This document shows positions 1-13,076 of a stretch of DNA of 64,000 nt, in pieces. A program made the position numbers and the translations under genes. Positions within the stretch are counted from its first letter, which is position 1; each line of letters starts with the position of its first letter. The notes beneath the pieces are model-generated. The model ran no database searches. It was given only the letters and a program-made list of their open reading frames with translations, and was not told the DNA's origin. This DNA is from Atherinomorus stipes (taxonomy: Eukaryota > Chordata > Actinopteri > Atheriniformes > Atherinidae): NCBI GenBank assembly GCA_023101725.1, contig JALJCO010001078.1, positions 434,001 through 498,000 of the forward strand, given 5' to 3'.

Positions 1-912
1 ATTTTTAACCTTATTGTTTCTTTTTGTTCATTTCATGAATATTTATATCTTTCTCTTTTATTATATACTGTACCTGTAGTTTAATCTGTGTGGTTAGTTT
101 TGGATATTGCTGATGGGAACAGGCAGTAGGTAGCCTACTACCATAAAACTGAGTAAATGAATACTTAAATTAGGGCAGATTGTAACAATTTTGTAACTCT
201 TATGGTAGCTGGCTCAAAAATAACACAAAAGCCTGGTATTTACATCAGTCCTCAAGTTATTTATTCCAGTTCCTTGATTGACAAAAACCTATTTCTTACC
301 ATGAGTCAAACAGTATTTAATTAAGTACCACAGACATGCTGCAATCTGCAAGTGTTTGATTAGATGTAATTGGTTTTAATTGCGCTCAGCACTAACAGAT
401 GATACACTCACTTGTTACGATGGCCTTATTTAATGAGTCAAGATTATTTATTTTCAACTCCTAAATAGATTGTCAAAGCAAAAATGTCTTCTTAACAATA
501 ATTTAGCATTTTTAGGTTAGGTTTGTAAATGACAGCAGGATGTTGCTGTGGTCATGTTCTATGTAAACCCACTAGGAGCAGGAGCAGATGGTGATAGTGG
601 CCCATACCGGATGTGTGTGTGACTGAATGCATGTGTGTGTCTCTATTTTATGTCAGCACAAAAAAGAGAGGGGTCAGGGTTATCTGTCACAGCCATACCG
701 ACTGGAGCACACATATAGAGATGAAAGAAACCATGTTTCCAGGTTTTTCATGCTTCAGATACATCAAAACCTGCAGCTGCCCCTCCCATACATGCTTTTA
801 TGGTTGACTGCTTGATATCCTGATTAGTGATCAGTCAAATTTAAATCTAGCCCAGAAACATTACTTTTTCCTTGTAGATTTTAATTGTTTCCCCCCGTAT
901 TTCCTTCTTTAG
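1..912. other. non-coding AT-rich DNA
   Basis: No gene or recognisable element was seen. There is a short TG-rich patch near 612-642. The open frames here are short, low in complexity and lack family motifs. Confidence 0.6.
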
Positions 913-979
913 GATGTAGAGTGCTCAGGACCCAAAGGCATTTGGGGGACAAGAGCTGTCATGCTGAAAAGACACAACG
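913..979 (+). other. possible internal exon of an unknown gene
   Basis: A T-rich tract ending in TTTAG at 912 looks like a good acceptor, and ACG|GTATGAG at 979/980 is a plausible donor. Two reading frames are open across the 67 nt: one reads DVECSGPKGIWG and the other RVLRTQRHLGDKSCHAEK. Neither is a family I recognise. It could be an exon of a gene extending beyond the left edge, a non-coding RNA exon or chance. Confidence 0.22.
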
Positions 980-3900
980 GTATGAGAAGTCCTCAGTTTT
1001 GAAAAGGCTTTCTGTATGTTTCAAACTAATGTGATGTATTACATGTTATGAATGTTATTTTCCTTTGGGTGTTGGTGAAAAAATCTGATGTCTTCTACTC
1101 ATTTTTGACATTGGTCTATGCACTTAATAGCACAGGATAAAAGTTTATCCAGAAGAGAGATTATGTCTATATTTAATCACATGGTTGTATAATAAATATA
1201 ATATAATGAGGGATCTGAAGAGCTTGACATGAAAGGTTCGTGAGTTGCCCACCCTGTTTGAGTTTCCAGCTGAAAAAGATAATTATTTGCAGCAGCAGCA
1301 GACAAACCGACAGGAACAGCAGCAGGCCGAACAGCCAGAGAGGAAGAAAGCTGTCTGTCTCGCTGTTTGACAGTGTGACAGTCTGTCGCAGGAGTAGAGC
1401 CAGATCAGCCCAGGGCCCACTCAACACCTCCATACTCGCACTGGAAAAGAGAGGACATCAGGTTCAAGCTCTGTTATGACTAATAAAGATCAATCAATTC
1501 CTATCAATATTAATCAGCCATGATAATACGACACCTTTGTAACATTTGGTATATTTAGTATATATAATATCTTCTCAGTTCTGACCAGTCAGGGCATGTG
1601 CAAAGACCAACTGGGGTTGCACTGGAGTGTCTGGTTTTGGCACAATCATAGTAATTTCCCTGGGTTTTGTGGGTTCCTGTGAAATAGCCTTGTATCCCAC
1701 AAAGTGAGATTTGGGGGGGGTTTGAAAGACCTCCAGAGTCTTTATTGTGTTCTTTGAGTCATTGCTAAGTAGTTCCAACTGCTGTCCTACTGAGGGAGAC
1801 TGCTCCTGTAGGAGAGTGCTATTACCATATGGGGAAATGTCTGTAAAGATGGATTAATGTTAAGGCTGATTGATATATTTTTATAAGTACGTAGGCACAG
1901 CAGACATTGTATAAGGAGCAGCTGTCTCACAGCATTTCATGACACTTTCTTGAAAGTATTTAAAAGTTTCAACAATGTATAATATGCTATTTTAAAGGTT
2001 AGTGAAAGGTTAGGGGTGGAATTTCCCCATAAGCATCTTCCAGGAAACCTGGATTTGTTTTCTGATCCATCCAGTTCAAACTTAATTTGCATTCACTTAC
2101 TGTTTGGTTAGGTTTAGGCATTGTTAAACAAACAAACAAACAAAAATGGTTAGGGTTTGGAAAACATCCGATAGCTATAAGTGAAAGTTACAGGTTTCCT
2201 GCTCTGCTCTGCATTAGACACAAAAATTATGCATTTTTAGAAAATAAAGGAAACTCACAAATAAATTACTTTGCTTTAAAGTACTGCTTGTTTCACAAAA
2301 ACCTGTAACACTAGAATGTGCCTATTTTATGATTCACCAAAAAACTTCCAGCTGACATAAATAAAAGAGATGCTACAGAATGATGCAAATTGTATTTGCA
2401 TATTTTATGTAAAAATGTGTGCACCTAAGAATAAGTACATTTAAATGAATAGTTCTTTTGAAGAATCGTGATAATATCAAATTGTATGAGTAGCAACAAT
2501 GAAAAATTCAGACTGACTATTTTGTTTTTCCTTTAGTGAGGACTTTCTTGCCTATGCCGTTTTGGAAATACAGTATATGTTATCTAAAAATTGGAGGATG
2601 TGCATATCTTTTATCTTAAAACTGTTGGTATGTAACTTTCCAAACTTGATGCAATTCAAACTTATGCAGCGTCTTTTTTCTGAGTTTGATATAAAGGTGT
2701 TAAAAGTTTGGTTTATTTCAACTAAACACCCACAGATAAATTTATACAGTGACACTGAACTGTAAAGTTGTTATAATCATGTTTATTTTCTAGATGTATA
2801 ATCCCATCCATGACCCCTGTTTATATAATGACTAAATATCATTGTTGTTACTGCAGCAACCTGCCAGAAAATTAAACTGTTTTTCACACAGCAAAATGTG
2901 TTAACATAAGCTTATGCCAAAGAAAATGTAAAGAAAATTTTAATAAACACTTTCACCAAACAAGATTAATTTGATAAAGAAGGAATGAAATTGATTTACT
3001 AGAACTATCTACTTACAGTTTTCCCTGATGTGGAGATTTGAATGTTTTCCTCCTGATGTTGGAGGTCAAAGATGTTGGTTTGTCAAAGGCTGTCTCTCAT
3101 AACAAAAAGACTTTTGGAGCTTTAAAAATTCAGCTGGCGTCAGTATTTCGCAGCAACTTGGAAGATAAAGTGGATTTTAGCTCTGAATTCCACAGAAAGA
3201 GATTAATTCTAAGGTCCAGAGAAAACAATGACAACAACAAAAGTCCTGTCTCTCCAATGTTCTCCGTCCTCTTCTTCTGTGGTTCTGTCTCTTGAATCAA
3301 TGTTACTGTTGTTAACAATGTGAACTTTGTTCTGTTTCAACAGTCAAACCTTGTGATTAGTAAGAAGATTAGCAGCGGTGCCCAAACCTGTGTTTCAGTG
3401 TATCTTTGTATACAGTATTTGTATCATAGGGGTATAGTTTATGGCGTTAAATCAAGTGTCACCACTCAAAACATGAAAACAGTTTAAAGAACGGTATATT
3501 TTATGCTTATCACACTGTGTGCACTTGGACTTTGAGTAATGTTTTGACCAGTGAACCTTAGACCTTTGTGCAAACTGAGCCATAAAAACACACCAACACA
3601 GACACAATTTATCTGGTCCTCTCTTTGAATTGTAATTTCGCTAATCTCCCTCTTTTCTTCTTTGTATTCCTTCTCTCAAACCATTGTTTATCTCCACAAA
3701 CAAGCACTACAAAGAGAATTGATGCCCTTTTGATTGGAGGTCATATTGATTACTTTAAAAGAGAGCAGACGACATCAACTGTGAGCTGCAGTGCAGAAAC
3801 AAAATGATGAGATACAGCAGTCAGCTATAAACAAAGCCTCAATCCAAGTTTTAATGTGACACTTATGCATTGTAATTTTTTGATTGTTTGATCAATAATA

Positions 3901-4874
3901 TTAACAATGTTTTCAAGATGCCTGGCAGCAATATCTTTTTCTTCAAAACACCACTTTTTATTTGCAGTTATTTGATGTTAATGTAATATTAAAGGAAGAA
4001 CATGAAATAACTTGCATTTCATAATTTCCAGTCTAGTGCTTTACCTACCATGCCTCATTGACAATGCGTCAGTTTGTGATGCTGGCTGAGATCTGATTTA
4101 CAGGAAGAGTAGGTAAATTTATTGATCCTAAAATGAACAAACCGTCCACATGTGACCAATCTGGGTGAAGGTAATCAACAGCTCAATAGCCTAGGGTTGC
4201 TGCAAACAGGCTTAGCATGAGAAATCTCAATTAGCTTGGCTGTTTTCTTCTCAAGCAGCTAAATGCCTCTCATCCTCTGAGGTTCAATCAGCAGTGGCTT
4301 TGTGTGCACATGTGAAAAAGATTAAATTTTCTTTCTCTTTTTCTTTCTTTAGCTTTGGACCTCACAGCTTTTTAGAAGGGATGAAAAGTGTTTGCAAACT
4401 CTCCATTATTTCTGTTTTTTACCTCAATGAGCAAGTGAAAACAGTGGTATAAAAAAATGGTGATTAGTTTATTCAAAGGCAGAGCCAGCCTAAGCCCTTA
4501 CAGGGCCTAAATCAAAATTTGATTTTGGGGCTCCCCTAGACCGTCTCATCGCCAGTGCTTTAATTTTACGAGTGCTTGATCAGCTCATACAGGATAAATG
4601 TAACATATTCATTCATTTGCATTACTTGCAGTTGGCTTACATCATACTTCTGTCACTTTAGTTGTGGTTGGTGAAGCAAATTCAGAAAAGTCTTGTATTA
4701 ATTTGCACTTTTTAATATGCAGTCTTATGTGTGCGTGGGGCAAACTGAATTTGAATTTAAAAGTGATAAGATGTCAGCAGAAAAGACAAGATGCATTTGG
4801 AGTAAACAAGTTAACCAGATTAACTGTATTTTTTCCCTTTTCTCCTCATCTATAAAAGCAGAACTTTTAATGTT
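980..4874. other. non-coding DNA, nothing recognised
   Basis: AT-rich sequence with a short (AAAC)n run near 2128-2144 and a pyrimidine tract near 4325-4352. No exon, RNA gene or intact transposon could be supported. Confidence 0.55.
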
Positions 4875-5945
4875 GCTTTAAACAACATGATGTCCATTGT
4901 GTTCAACTTGTCTTGTGGAGTTGCGCAGGGTTCTGTTCTTGGGCCCCTTTTGTTTTTGATGTATTTGAAGCCTCTTGGTCAGCTGATTTGTGGTTTTAAA
5001 AAAATGTGTCTTATCACTTTTATATGGAAGACATTCAGTTGTATTTTCTTTTAATGATTCAGAATTTCACTTTTCATTTGAGCTCCTGGAATATGTCTTC
5101 TATCATAAACCGACTCTCTTCTAACTGCCTTCAAATAGATTCAAGACAGAATCATTGCTCCTAACAGAAAGAGCCGTCTGATCAAGAACCATCTTGGTGC
5201 TCTGGGCTCAAATGTCCAAGCTAGCCTCAGAAACCGTGGGGTGGTGTTTGATCAGGCTATGTCTTTGGAGGGTCATTCCCAACAGCTGACCAAAAGTTGC
5301 ATTCAACTAAGAACTAAAGTCAGGAAAATGTCAAGTGTAGAACTTGAAATGATCATTCATGCTTTTATCTCATCACGTATTGATTATTATAATTCTGTTT
5401 TTATTTTCTTAACTGTGATAAGACGACCCTCAAAAGACCCCAGTTAGTTCAGAATTCGGCTGTTAGTTCACCAAAAATGGTCCACATCACCCCTATTTTT
5501 ATCAAATTTTCATTGGCTTCCACTCAAATTTTTAATTGATTTTAGCACCTTAGTTTTGACCTTCCAGGTGTAGCATGGCCCCCTGGTATCTTTACTCTTT
5601 GCTCTGAGTCTCTTGAACGTCCCAAAGACCTGTTTTGAAACCTGGGTGGGGTGAGACCTGGCTTTCAAGACTGTAGCCCCTACACACTGGGATGACCTTC
5701 CCCTGTCCCTCTGTGTGGTTGACTGTGTGGAATCTTTGAAGAAATGGCTCAAGATGTATTTATTTAGGAAAGCTTTTGGTTGATCTGACTATGATTGACT
5801 TGGTTTTATGATTTTATTATCTTTTCTATCATCTCTTTAATATGTCATTTTGTTGTACCAATTACTTCTCCTTTCATGTACAGCACTTTCTGATTTTATC
5901 TCTGAGAAGCACTTTGTAAATAAATTTAACTTATTTACCTACTTA
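4875..5945 (+). mobile_element. decayed LINE (reverse transcriptase and 3' end)
   Basis: A relic of a non-LTR retrotransposon in the plus orientation. From about 4911 one frame reads GVAQGSVLGPLLF, the reverse-transcriptase block that precedes the YxDD site. The YxDD site itself is degraded to a Y-M-E-D-like reading near 5020. At 5230-5400 a frame reads GVVFDQAMSLEGHS and then MIIHAFISSRIDYYNSVF, the downstream block of L2/Rex1-type elements. It ends with GCACTTTGTAAATAAA-like sequence and TTA-rich tail repeats near 5919-5950. Several stops and frame changes show that it is dead. Assignment to Rex1 or L2 would need a database comparison. Confidence 0.75.
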
Positions 5946-7949
5946 TTTACATTTGATTAAAAATCTAAATTTCTTAACATTTCAAGCCCTGTGGTGGCGT
6001 TTGGCCCAAAGCAGCTGCTTAGTTTGCTTATTCAAGCTTGGGCTGACTCAAACAGTAACAAAGATGCATCAAAGGCTTATTAGCTTTCGTTTCTTCTACC
6101 CCCACTGGCTGCTTAGCCATTATATAAAAATGCACGTCAGTCTCCAACAGTAGAACACGGCTACAAAACCAGATGCTTTCTCAAGTTGATAACATGCTAA
6201 CAAACCAAAAGCAGCTCATATTTGTCGCTCTTGTGAATCCTCATCACAGGAGCTTCAAAACATTGATATTTTGCATTTGAAGCCTGCACAGTTGCCAAAG
6301 CAAAATGTGTTTTTATTCTGTGTGCAGTTGTATCCTGACACTTCAGGATATGTCCTGTTGTCAACCAGAGAAGCACCAGAGCTCCTCATGGGAGAGAAAA
6401 CAGGCCTCAGGTGATGAGATCACAGGGGTTATTTGGTCCTAGGCAGTGAGCTGTGCCAATTAATTGAGTGATGCTAGAAGAAGATCAATAAAATTGATTA
6501 CCTTTGTTGTTTATTTGTTTGATCAGAAAGTAACAGACTTGTTTTTGGGAGAAAGCGTGTGTGTATGTGTTTCAGTGACTGATACACACCTTATATCTTT
6601 GTACAATAGATCTATACTCTGTCTTGAGTTCACAGAGCTTATCAGTTGTAGGTATTCAGCATACTGTATATGTATGTGTGTTGTGTGTGTGTCCGTGTGC
6701 GTGTTGCCTCTCTGATAAATCACCACATGGGTTTTGTTGTTTTTATGAGACAGACTAAACCTCTTTTAAAGCCTCTAAGACCTTCTTTTAAAGGTCTTAT
6801 GTATTTCCCCGATAGTTGTTTTATGTGGTAACATTTATTCAAGAATACCATGTTTAATTAAATCAGCGTAGTGAGGAAGATAAACAGAATAAGAAACACA
6901 CAAAGGAAACAAACACTCTAACTGTCCATTATTTATTAGACAGGATTGATGAAACATTTAGGCGACTCGTGAAGAGTAAATATAGTGTCTGTTCTCTTGA
7001 AAATTTTCCTCTGAGCAGCTTTAACTCAGGCTAAATGCTTCATCCAAACCTCTCCTCTCATGCCCTGCAGGAATTTTAGATCACTTCTGCAAACTTCCTC
7101 TTATCTAGGACAAATAGTGCTGAGTAAAAGGATTGTTTTCAGGTCGTTCGCAGCACCAGCTTTTCTATCAACCTAACAAGCTCTTCAGTTTGTTTGTTTT
7201 TCCTCATTCACTCCCATTATCCCCTGCTGTTGTTAGCTGCAGACAAAGTGCTCATTATTTTCGAAAATGTGAAGAAATGAAAATAAAAACTAGACGGGAA
7301 GCTCTTAGATGAAGGTTTGATGTTTTTGGATAAAAAGACTTCAGGGTTTAGAGACTGTGATGGAGAAAGAGTTAATTGTGAACCAGCAACACTTTTATCT
7401 GCTTATTTCATTCAATTTTTTTTCTATTTGCCAATAAGAAATGGAAGGAATTCTGCCTCATGTTTTGGTGCATTGTTAGAAAACAGCATTTAGTCCAGTC
7501 AGATGTAATTATTTGTGTGTGTGAGCTTGTGTGATGTGATGCGTGGGTGGGTGTGTGTATGTGTCATAAGTACTGTGGGAACGGTGCTTCATCGATTTGT
7601 GAGATGAAACCATACGAACTTTCTCTGTCTGTCTCTTGCAGCCAGGCTGTAGAATTAGTGAGAAAGGGATGAAAACAGCTCTGGTCTAATGAGTAAACTT
7701 AAAGCTATGTGTTTGTTGTGGGTGTATATTGCACATACCTGTGCAAAGATTAGAAAGTTCAAAAGCTTATTTGTCTTAAAATTCTTGTAGCTTCCAAAGT
7801 TTTAGAAATATAGACATTATAGCCCAAATAATGCAAATTTCACCATTGCCTAATGAATATGTTTAATTCATTTCAGACAAAGTTTTCAACCTCAGAAGAG
7901 CTACAGCAAAAATAAATCCAAAATACTGAAACGATGTCTGAAAAGCTAC
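5946..7949. other. non-coding DNA with TG-rich patches
   Basis: TG-rich stretches lie near 6557-6572, 6671-6705 and 7515-7562. No gene or element was recognised elsewhere in this stretch. Confidence 0.55.
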
Positions 7950-8260
7950 AAACTCAACAGCATGCACTGAAGGACCACCTTTAGCAGCATGCATAACTGC
8001 ATGTCATACTCGAGTTTTGGCTCACTCTTCTTTACATTAGTGTTTCAGTTCTTTCTTTACAAACAGCTATTTAAAATTGCTGCTTCAGCATTTTAATCAT
8101 ATTGATATTGGGTCTAAGTGTGACTAGACCATTGATATACTTTGATTTTCTTTTTCTGTCGTAGATTTTCTGCTGGGTTTGAGGTAATTGTGTTGTTGTA
8201 TTGGTCAGCTTCATTATTGAATATGGCATCTCCATTATGTTGTTGTATCGAAAGTCTTGT
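7950..8260. mobile_element. probable interspersed DNA-transposon relic
   Basis: The sequence around 7970-8060 (ACCACCTTTAGCAGC, then CACTCTTCTTTACA) resembles a repeat I recall as widespread in fish genomes. The following 200 bp are a weaker match. No terminal repeats or target duplications could be placed, so limits and family are uncertain. Confidence 0.33.
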
Positions 8261-8362
8261 GGGTTGTTCAGATTCAATGTGGCAAACCTAAACATTGCAA
8301 CTAGGATCTTTTTAAAGAGAAGAGGTTTTCACCTGCAACTCTCCCAAACAAGCTACTCATTC

Positions 8363-8384
8363 TTTTTTTTTTTTTTTTTTTTTT
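8363..8384 (+). repeat. poly-T run
   Basis: A run of 22 T residues. Its length may be uncertain in the assembly. Confidence 0.9.
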
Positions 8385-8581
8385 CATATTATGATGTCAA
8401 GATTTAACATGATAACTGAGGTCTGTCAGGGTTAAATTATGATGGATTGTATGATGTCTTTCACCTTAGTGTGAACTTCCTGGCACACCCACAAATTGTC
8501 CACTGTCTTGAATGTTTTCTGCAAGTGGATAATATTTTTATGTGGAATTATGGGCTCCAGATTGTATAGAAATGGTCTTAT

Positions 8582-9321
8582 TAGGGATGCACCGATTGTG
8601 AAAGTCTGGGCCGATACCGATACCGATGTTTAACATAACAACTTGGCCGATGGCCGATGTTTTCCATTTTTATTTGTTACTTCCTTTGTGCCACAGAAAT
8701 TTACAAGTCTTTCAGCTCTTAATCCTTGAATGAACACAAATTCAATCAGACCAATTTATGAAACAGAAACAACCTTTAATGTCACTTTGTGGTTGACATT
8801 AGTTATAACAAGCTCTTTTCTGAAAACTTTTCAAAAACCTGGGACTGATAATCACTAAAAAGAATGCTTCAGTATATTGCCCAACAAAAATGAGTGGTTT
8901 TAGCCTAATAAACAAAAACATACTCAATGAGATTATTTTCATGGCCCAATAAAAAATAGTTGTGGAGCATGTACTGCAAACTGCGTAACGCTGATCTTTT
9001 TCTGAAAAGGTAAAATATTGCCACACGACCGCCGCCATCTTTGTTTCTATACTGAGGAAAGTGCGTGGATGCCTTCTACCAGTATCTCCCCCCACCCACC
9101 CAAAAAAGAGGGGGAAAAAAGAGTTTTTCTTAAGAACAGTGTTGATGACACATGTAAATCATTATATATATATATATATATATAAATATATATATATGTA
9201 TATACGCTATATAATAATCGGCCACTGCCATCGGCAAATGTCATTTTTATTGGCCGATGGCAGTTAACAAGGCAAACATCGGCCGATACCGATGTCCAGC
9301 CGATGCATCGGTGCATCCCTA
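8582..9321 (-). mobile_element. complete hAT element with BED-finger remnant
   Basis: The ends are inverted: TAGGGATGCACCGAT at the left and the complement of CGGTGCATCCCTA at the right. The element is flanked by a perfect 8-bp duplication, GGTCTTAT, at 8574-8581 and 9322-9329, as expected for hAT transposition. GCCGATACCGAT-type subrepeats lie inside both ends. On the minus strand near 9041-8950 a frame reads KMAAVVWQYF, SEKDQRYAVC and STCSTTI, which is the start of a BED zinc finger (aromatic residues, then C-x2-C) like that of hAT transposases. The rest of the transposase is missing, so at 740 bp this is a non-autonomous deletion derivative. A (TA)n array is inside. Confidence 0.9.
9162..9205. 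repeat. (TA)n microsatellite
   Basis: A near-perfect TA array with small interruptions, lying inside the hAT element near its right end. Confidence 0.9.
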
Positions 9322-9329
9322 GGTCTTAT

Positions 9330-11770
9330 ACTTCTCAATTTAATGAGCAGCCTCTCTAACATCATTACTGACAGATGGCATTGTGGTTACAGACACCTGA
9401 ATGCTTCAGACCAGCAAACTCCTAAAATGTCTGCTGTTATAGCTTTCAATAGAGGTATTCACACTCTCTTAGAATCACATTAAGAGACTTACTGTAATTC
9501 CCATGGAAACAGTAGGTTGTTCGTTTCTGCATTTTAGTTTTTTGTTCAGTAAATACCGCACTGTGTAATATTTCATGTTTCTCATGCATATGACTCCAAC
9601 AGGAGTTAAAACACATCAGAGTCTCGCTGGTTACAGCAGCTCTTGTTTTCAGGTAGAGCTTTGATTGACTTTCTGTGCAGAGGATTATAAAGGAGAGGAG
9701 AAGAGAGTGTAGCTAGTTCTTTGGGAAATTGACAAGCACAAGAAGAAAAGACTGTTAACAAATGTTTTCCTTTGCTTTTGGATGACAACAAACATGCTAG
9801 AAGAGTTATAGATTTCAGCTACAAATAAGCTCCACATGGAGCTTGACAATTTTTTATTATGTGTCTGACTATTGTTTGTTGCCTAACCATTTGGTTACCC
9901 TGTAAAAGATCTCTTTCATGAGACTGTGACTAAATAGTTTATGGCTGATGGATTTCTAATTTTTTTAAAGCTCTACATCTGTCTTTCTTTTCCTTGTTTC
10001 ATTATTTTCCTTCCATTTTGATTCCTATCAACAGTCAAAAGCAATGAGCTGGGTAAAAACTTGAAAAAAAAAGTTTTAGTATAAAAGAATGATTGCAGTA
10101 AAAGAAAAAAAAGCAGAAAAAAAATTCTAAATATGATTCATGTTCAAGATATGCATCCTTTATTTTTCTTTTTTTTTATATAACTGAATCACTTAATTTA
10201 CTGCCAACCATTCATTCTGTAAATTCACTTATCCTACAAAACCTTATTTATAACTCTCAGTAATAACTTCTCTTTCCAGGCTGCTCTCTGTGGTTTTGGC
10301 CAGTGACTGCTTTATGAGCTTTTGTGCTGCAAACTCTAATCATTTTACTCCGAATACGTGTTGAAATTTTCAGCTGGTTCATTTAGATGCGCCTAAAGTT
10401 TGCAATATTAAATGAAGGTGGATTACGAAGTATGTTTAACAGCTAGTGATGAGGCTTTTTCCAACAGGCAACACTGTGCCTGGTCGCAGTATATTATTAA
10501 AATATGTCTTCTCTTTTTTTCAACGCTTTATCTATTAATTAGCACACAGACAGATATTAGATGTTCAGGAACAGAGAGGCGGCAGGGGATATGAAGCCTA
10601 ATAGATGAGCTCTGTCCTGGGTTCATAATGCATAGACAGTAGTTAATAGGGAAATCCTACAAGAGAGGAATTCCTACAAGGTAAAAACTCCATTTTCTGA
10701 GGCTGGTGTCCAAAAGTAACTCAAATATCACAGCCAATTAAGATTCATGTGAATATTTTCTAACAGGTTCACATGCTGGGAGATATGGAGTACAGAATGA
10801 TGATTAAAAAGGAAGTGGCACGAGGCAGAAAACTAACATTATTTTCATTTTTATTTCTTTGTGTTTTGTTTGTGTGCCTGAACATATTAGTTTAATATCT
10901 ATTCATTATGTATTGTGTGTGTGTGTGTGTGTGTGTGTCTGTGAATGTCTGCAGGCTTTAAGAAATAAACTCCAACTTCCTTCCTCTCCTTCTGTCTTGT
11001 TTTCCTACCAGTTGTCATGGCAACCTCTTGGCCTTTTTAGCATAAGTTGCATCAAGGGTCGTCAGTGATGCACATTGCCATAGTTACTGGGGCTTTTTCT
11101 TTTTTCTTCTTTAAATGAGATTCAGAGCTTCTGCCCAAGATGTGTGACATTTACCTACAATCACAGAGACACCTCTGGAGTCTACATTCGCCAAGATATA
11201 TTGATGGGTATTGATTCCCAAGGAGGGGAATAAAACCACTGCTCTGACTCCAAATACCAACACAACAACTGCTGTCAGTAAATGCCTTAAGAGCTTAAGG
11301 TGGATTTATGTTTTCACATCAAGGTATTATAGTGGTCTCTTGGTTACGTCCCCAGCGTAGGACTTTGTTTAACCCTGTGATTGGCTGTAATACCACAATA
11401 ACAAAATATTGCAGTAAAATTGTAAGTGGACACTAAACGTATTACATAAGCCATTTTTATCCTTCAATAAGGAGGCAGCTGCAGTTTTCTCTGGGTCATC
11501 CTCTAATACAAAAGTTATAGGTCAGTCTGTCTTCCTGTCCAGATGTGAAACCAGAATATCTCATATGTAACATATTAATCTCCTTTCTGTTTTCTGTTTC
11601 TGTCATTTATGTTTCTTGTTTCTCTAATCTCAAAGAAAATTAAGCTATTTGGTCTCTTTTTGAGTTTTTAGCAGATTTATTCAGATTCAGTGGAACTATT
11701 TGGGACAGTGTAGTGTCTTGTCACTATGCCTCTGAGTGATCATGTGCCCTGGCTACTTGGCCAAGGGGAT
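9330..11770. other. non-coding DNA
   Basis: No gene was recognised. Several A- and T-rich runs lie near 10060-10180, and a (TG)n array is listed separately. Confidence 0.55.
10913..10938. repeat. (TG)n microsatellite
   Basis: About 13 TG dinucleotides in uninterrupted tandem. Confidence 0.92.
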
Positions 11771-11850
11771 ATATGAATGGCTAGTGCGCATGACTCTTAC
11801 CTGGGAATCTGGGGACAGGATCCCGCCTGGTCCCTCCTTTGTCCTGCCAC
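11771..11850 (+). mobile_element. possible tRNA-derived SINE head
   Basis: The stretch starting GGGGATAT, with a TGGCTAGTGCGC-like A-box region and GGGACAGGATCCCG in the B-box position about 45 nt later, has the layout of a tRNA-derived polymerase III promoter. The arms do not pair well enough for a functional tRNA. It is better read as a diverged SINE head. The body and tail were not delimited. Confidence 0.4.
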
Positions 11851-12397
11851 ATATTTTTCCAATAAGGGCACTTTATCTGTAGCTTTCCCACACCTAGTCA
11901 TAAGTTCTCACTTACTCATACACGTACGTTACATAGCATGAGTTGTCAAACAATAGCGCCCACATTCAATGCAAAGAAGAACTTGAAGACAGACAACCCT
12001 TGGTGAGTACACCAGAAACAACAAAACAAGAAAAGTTACAAGTGGTGAGCAGACATTTGTGGGACTGACTTTGATCTGAATCGAGAACAAAAGATTTAGA
12101 GTACCTGTTCCACTCAGGAGCGAATGAAAACGGTGACCTGAGGGGGAAATCTTGAAGTGAGATGTCAGGGCATGATCAGGAGTGTTAACATTTTTTGTGA
12201 GAACACAGGTCTCCACACCTGACCTCAGTGATGCAAATGTTTACAATACAGAGACAATATGGATTTTTGTTTGTTTGTTTTGTTTTTTTCTTTAGTTTCC
12301 TTGCTGCCTCTGCCTTGATATATTTTTGTGGGAAATCTTGCCATAAGGGGTAAAAAGTGTGGTATAGTGTTTTGCTACGTATATTAAACTTTCTGGT
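11851..12397. other. non-coding DNA
   Basis: Nothing was recognised apart from a T-rich run near 12270-12292. A 95-codon minus-strand frame at 11929-12216 has no family motifs. Confidence 0.5.
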
Positions 12398-12505
12398 TTA
12401 AAGGTAGAGTCCGACGTTTCCCCTCTGAAAATAAACGTTAGACTTGTGCAAGTGGAAATCTGTTTCAAACTGTGCCTTTGGGCCTCTATTCGCGTATTTT
12501 CCAGA
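12398..12505 (+). mobile_element. left end of a TTAA-flanked element (fragment)
   Basis: It starts TTAAAGGTAGAGTCCGACG. It then runs through GTTAGACTTG, GCAAGTG and CCTTTGGGCCTCTA in the same order as the left end of the complete element at 58044-58589, so both belong to one family in the same orientation. The right end is absent; the LINE tail begins about 80 bp later and may have landed in this copy. Confidence 0.6.
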
Positions 12506-13076
12506 CATTTTTCTACCATCACCTTCGCCACAATGACTTTACTAACAATGACTTTAAGCTGTTACCTTCCACAGCAGGACAATTTCAATTCAATTCAATT
12601 CAACTTTATTTGTATAGCGTCCATTCATGACAGTGTCACCTCAGGGCGCTTAAACAGACAGAAAAATTCAGGTCAGATTCATAATAGCCTAGTTAAGGAA
12701 ACCAACAGATTGGATCGAATCTTGACTTGACCCGGTCCAATCCCCCATCCTGAGCAAGCACGGAGGGGTGGCAACAGTGGGAAGGAAAACACCCTTTTAA
12801 CAGGGAGGAAAAACCTCTGGCAGAACCCGGCTCAGGTAGGGCGGCCATCTGCCTCGACCGGCTGGGGGGGAGAAGACAGAAAGGGAGACCAACAAACACT
12901 GCAACGTTATCCAGCCAGATCTGCTGAGAGAGGAGAACACAGTTAATGATGCAATACTGTCACAGGTTTCTACATGGAGAGACAGAGATGGCGGGAAAGA
13001 AAGAGCCCAGTGCATCATGAACGTCCCGCAGCAGTCTAAACCTATAGCAGCTTAACTAAGGGAAGGCTAGCCATCC

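Noticed and set aside
11771..11850. Functional tRNA gene
   Set aside because: The acceptor and anticodon stems do not pair properly, so a SINE head is more likely.
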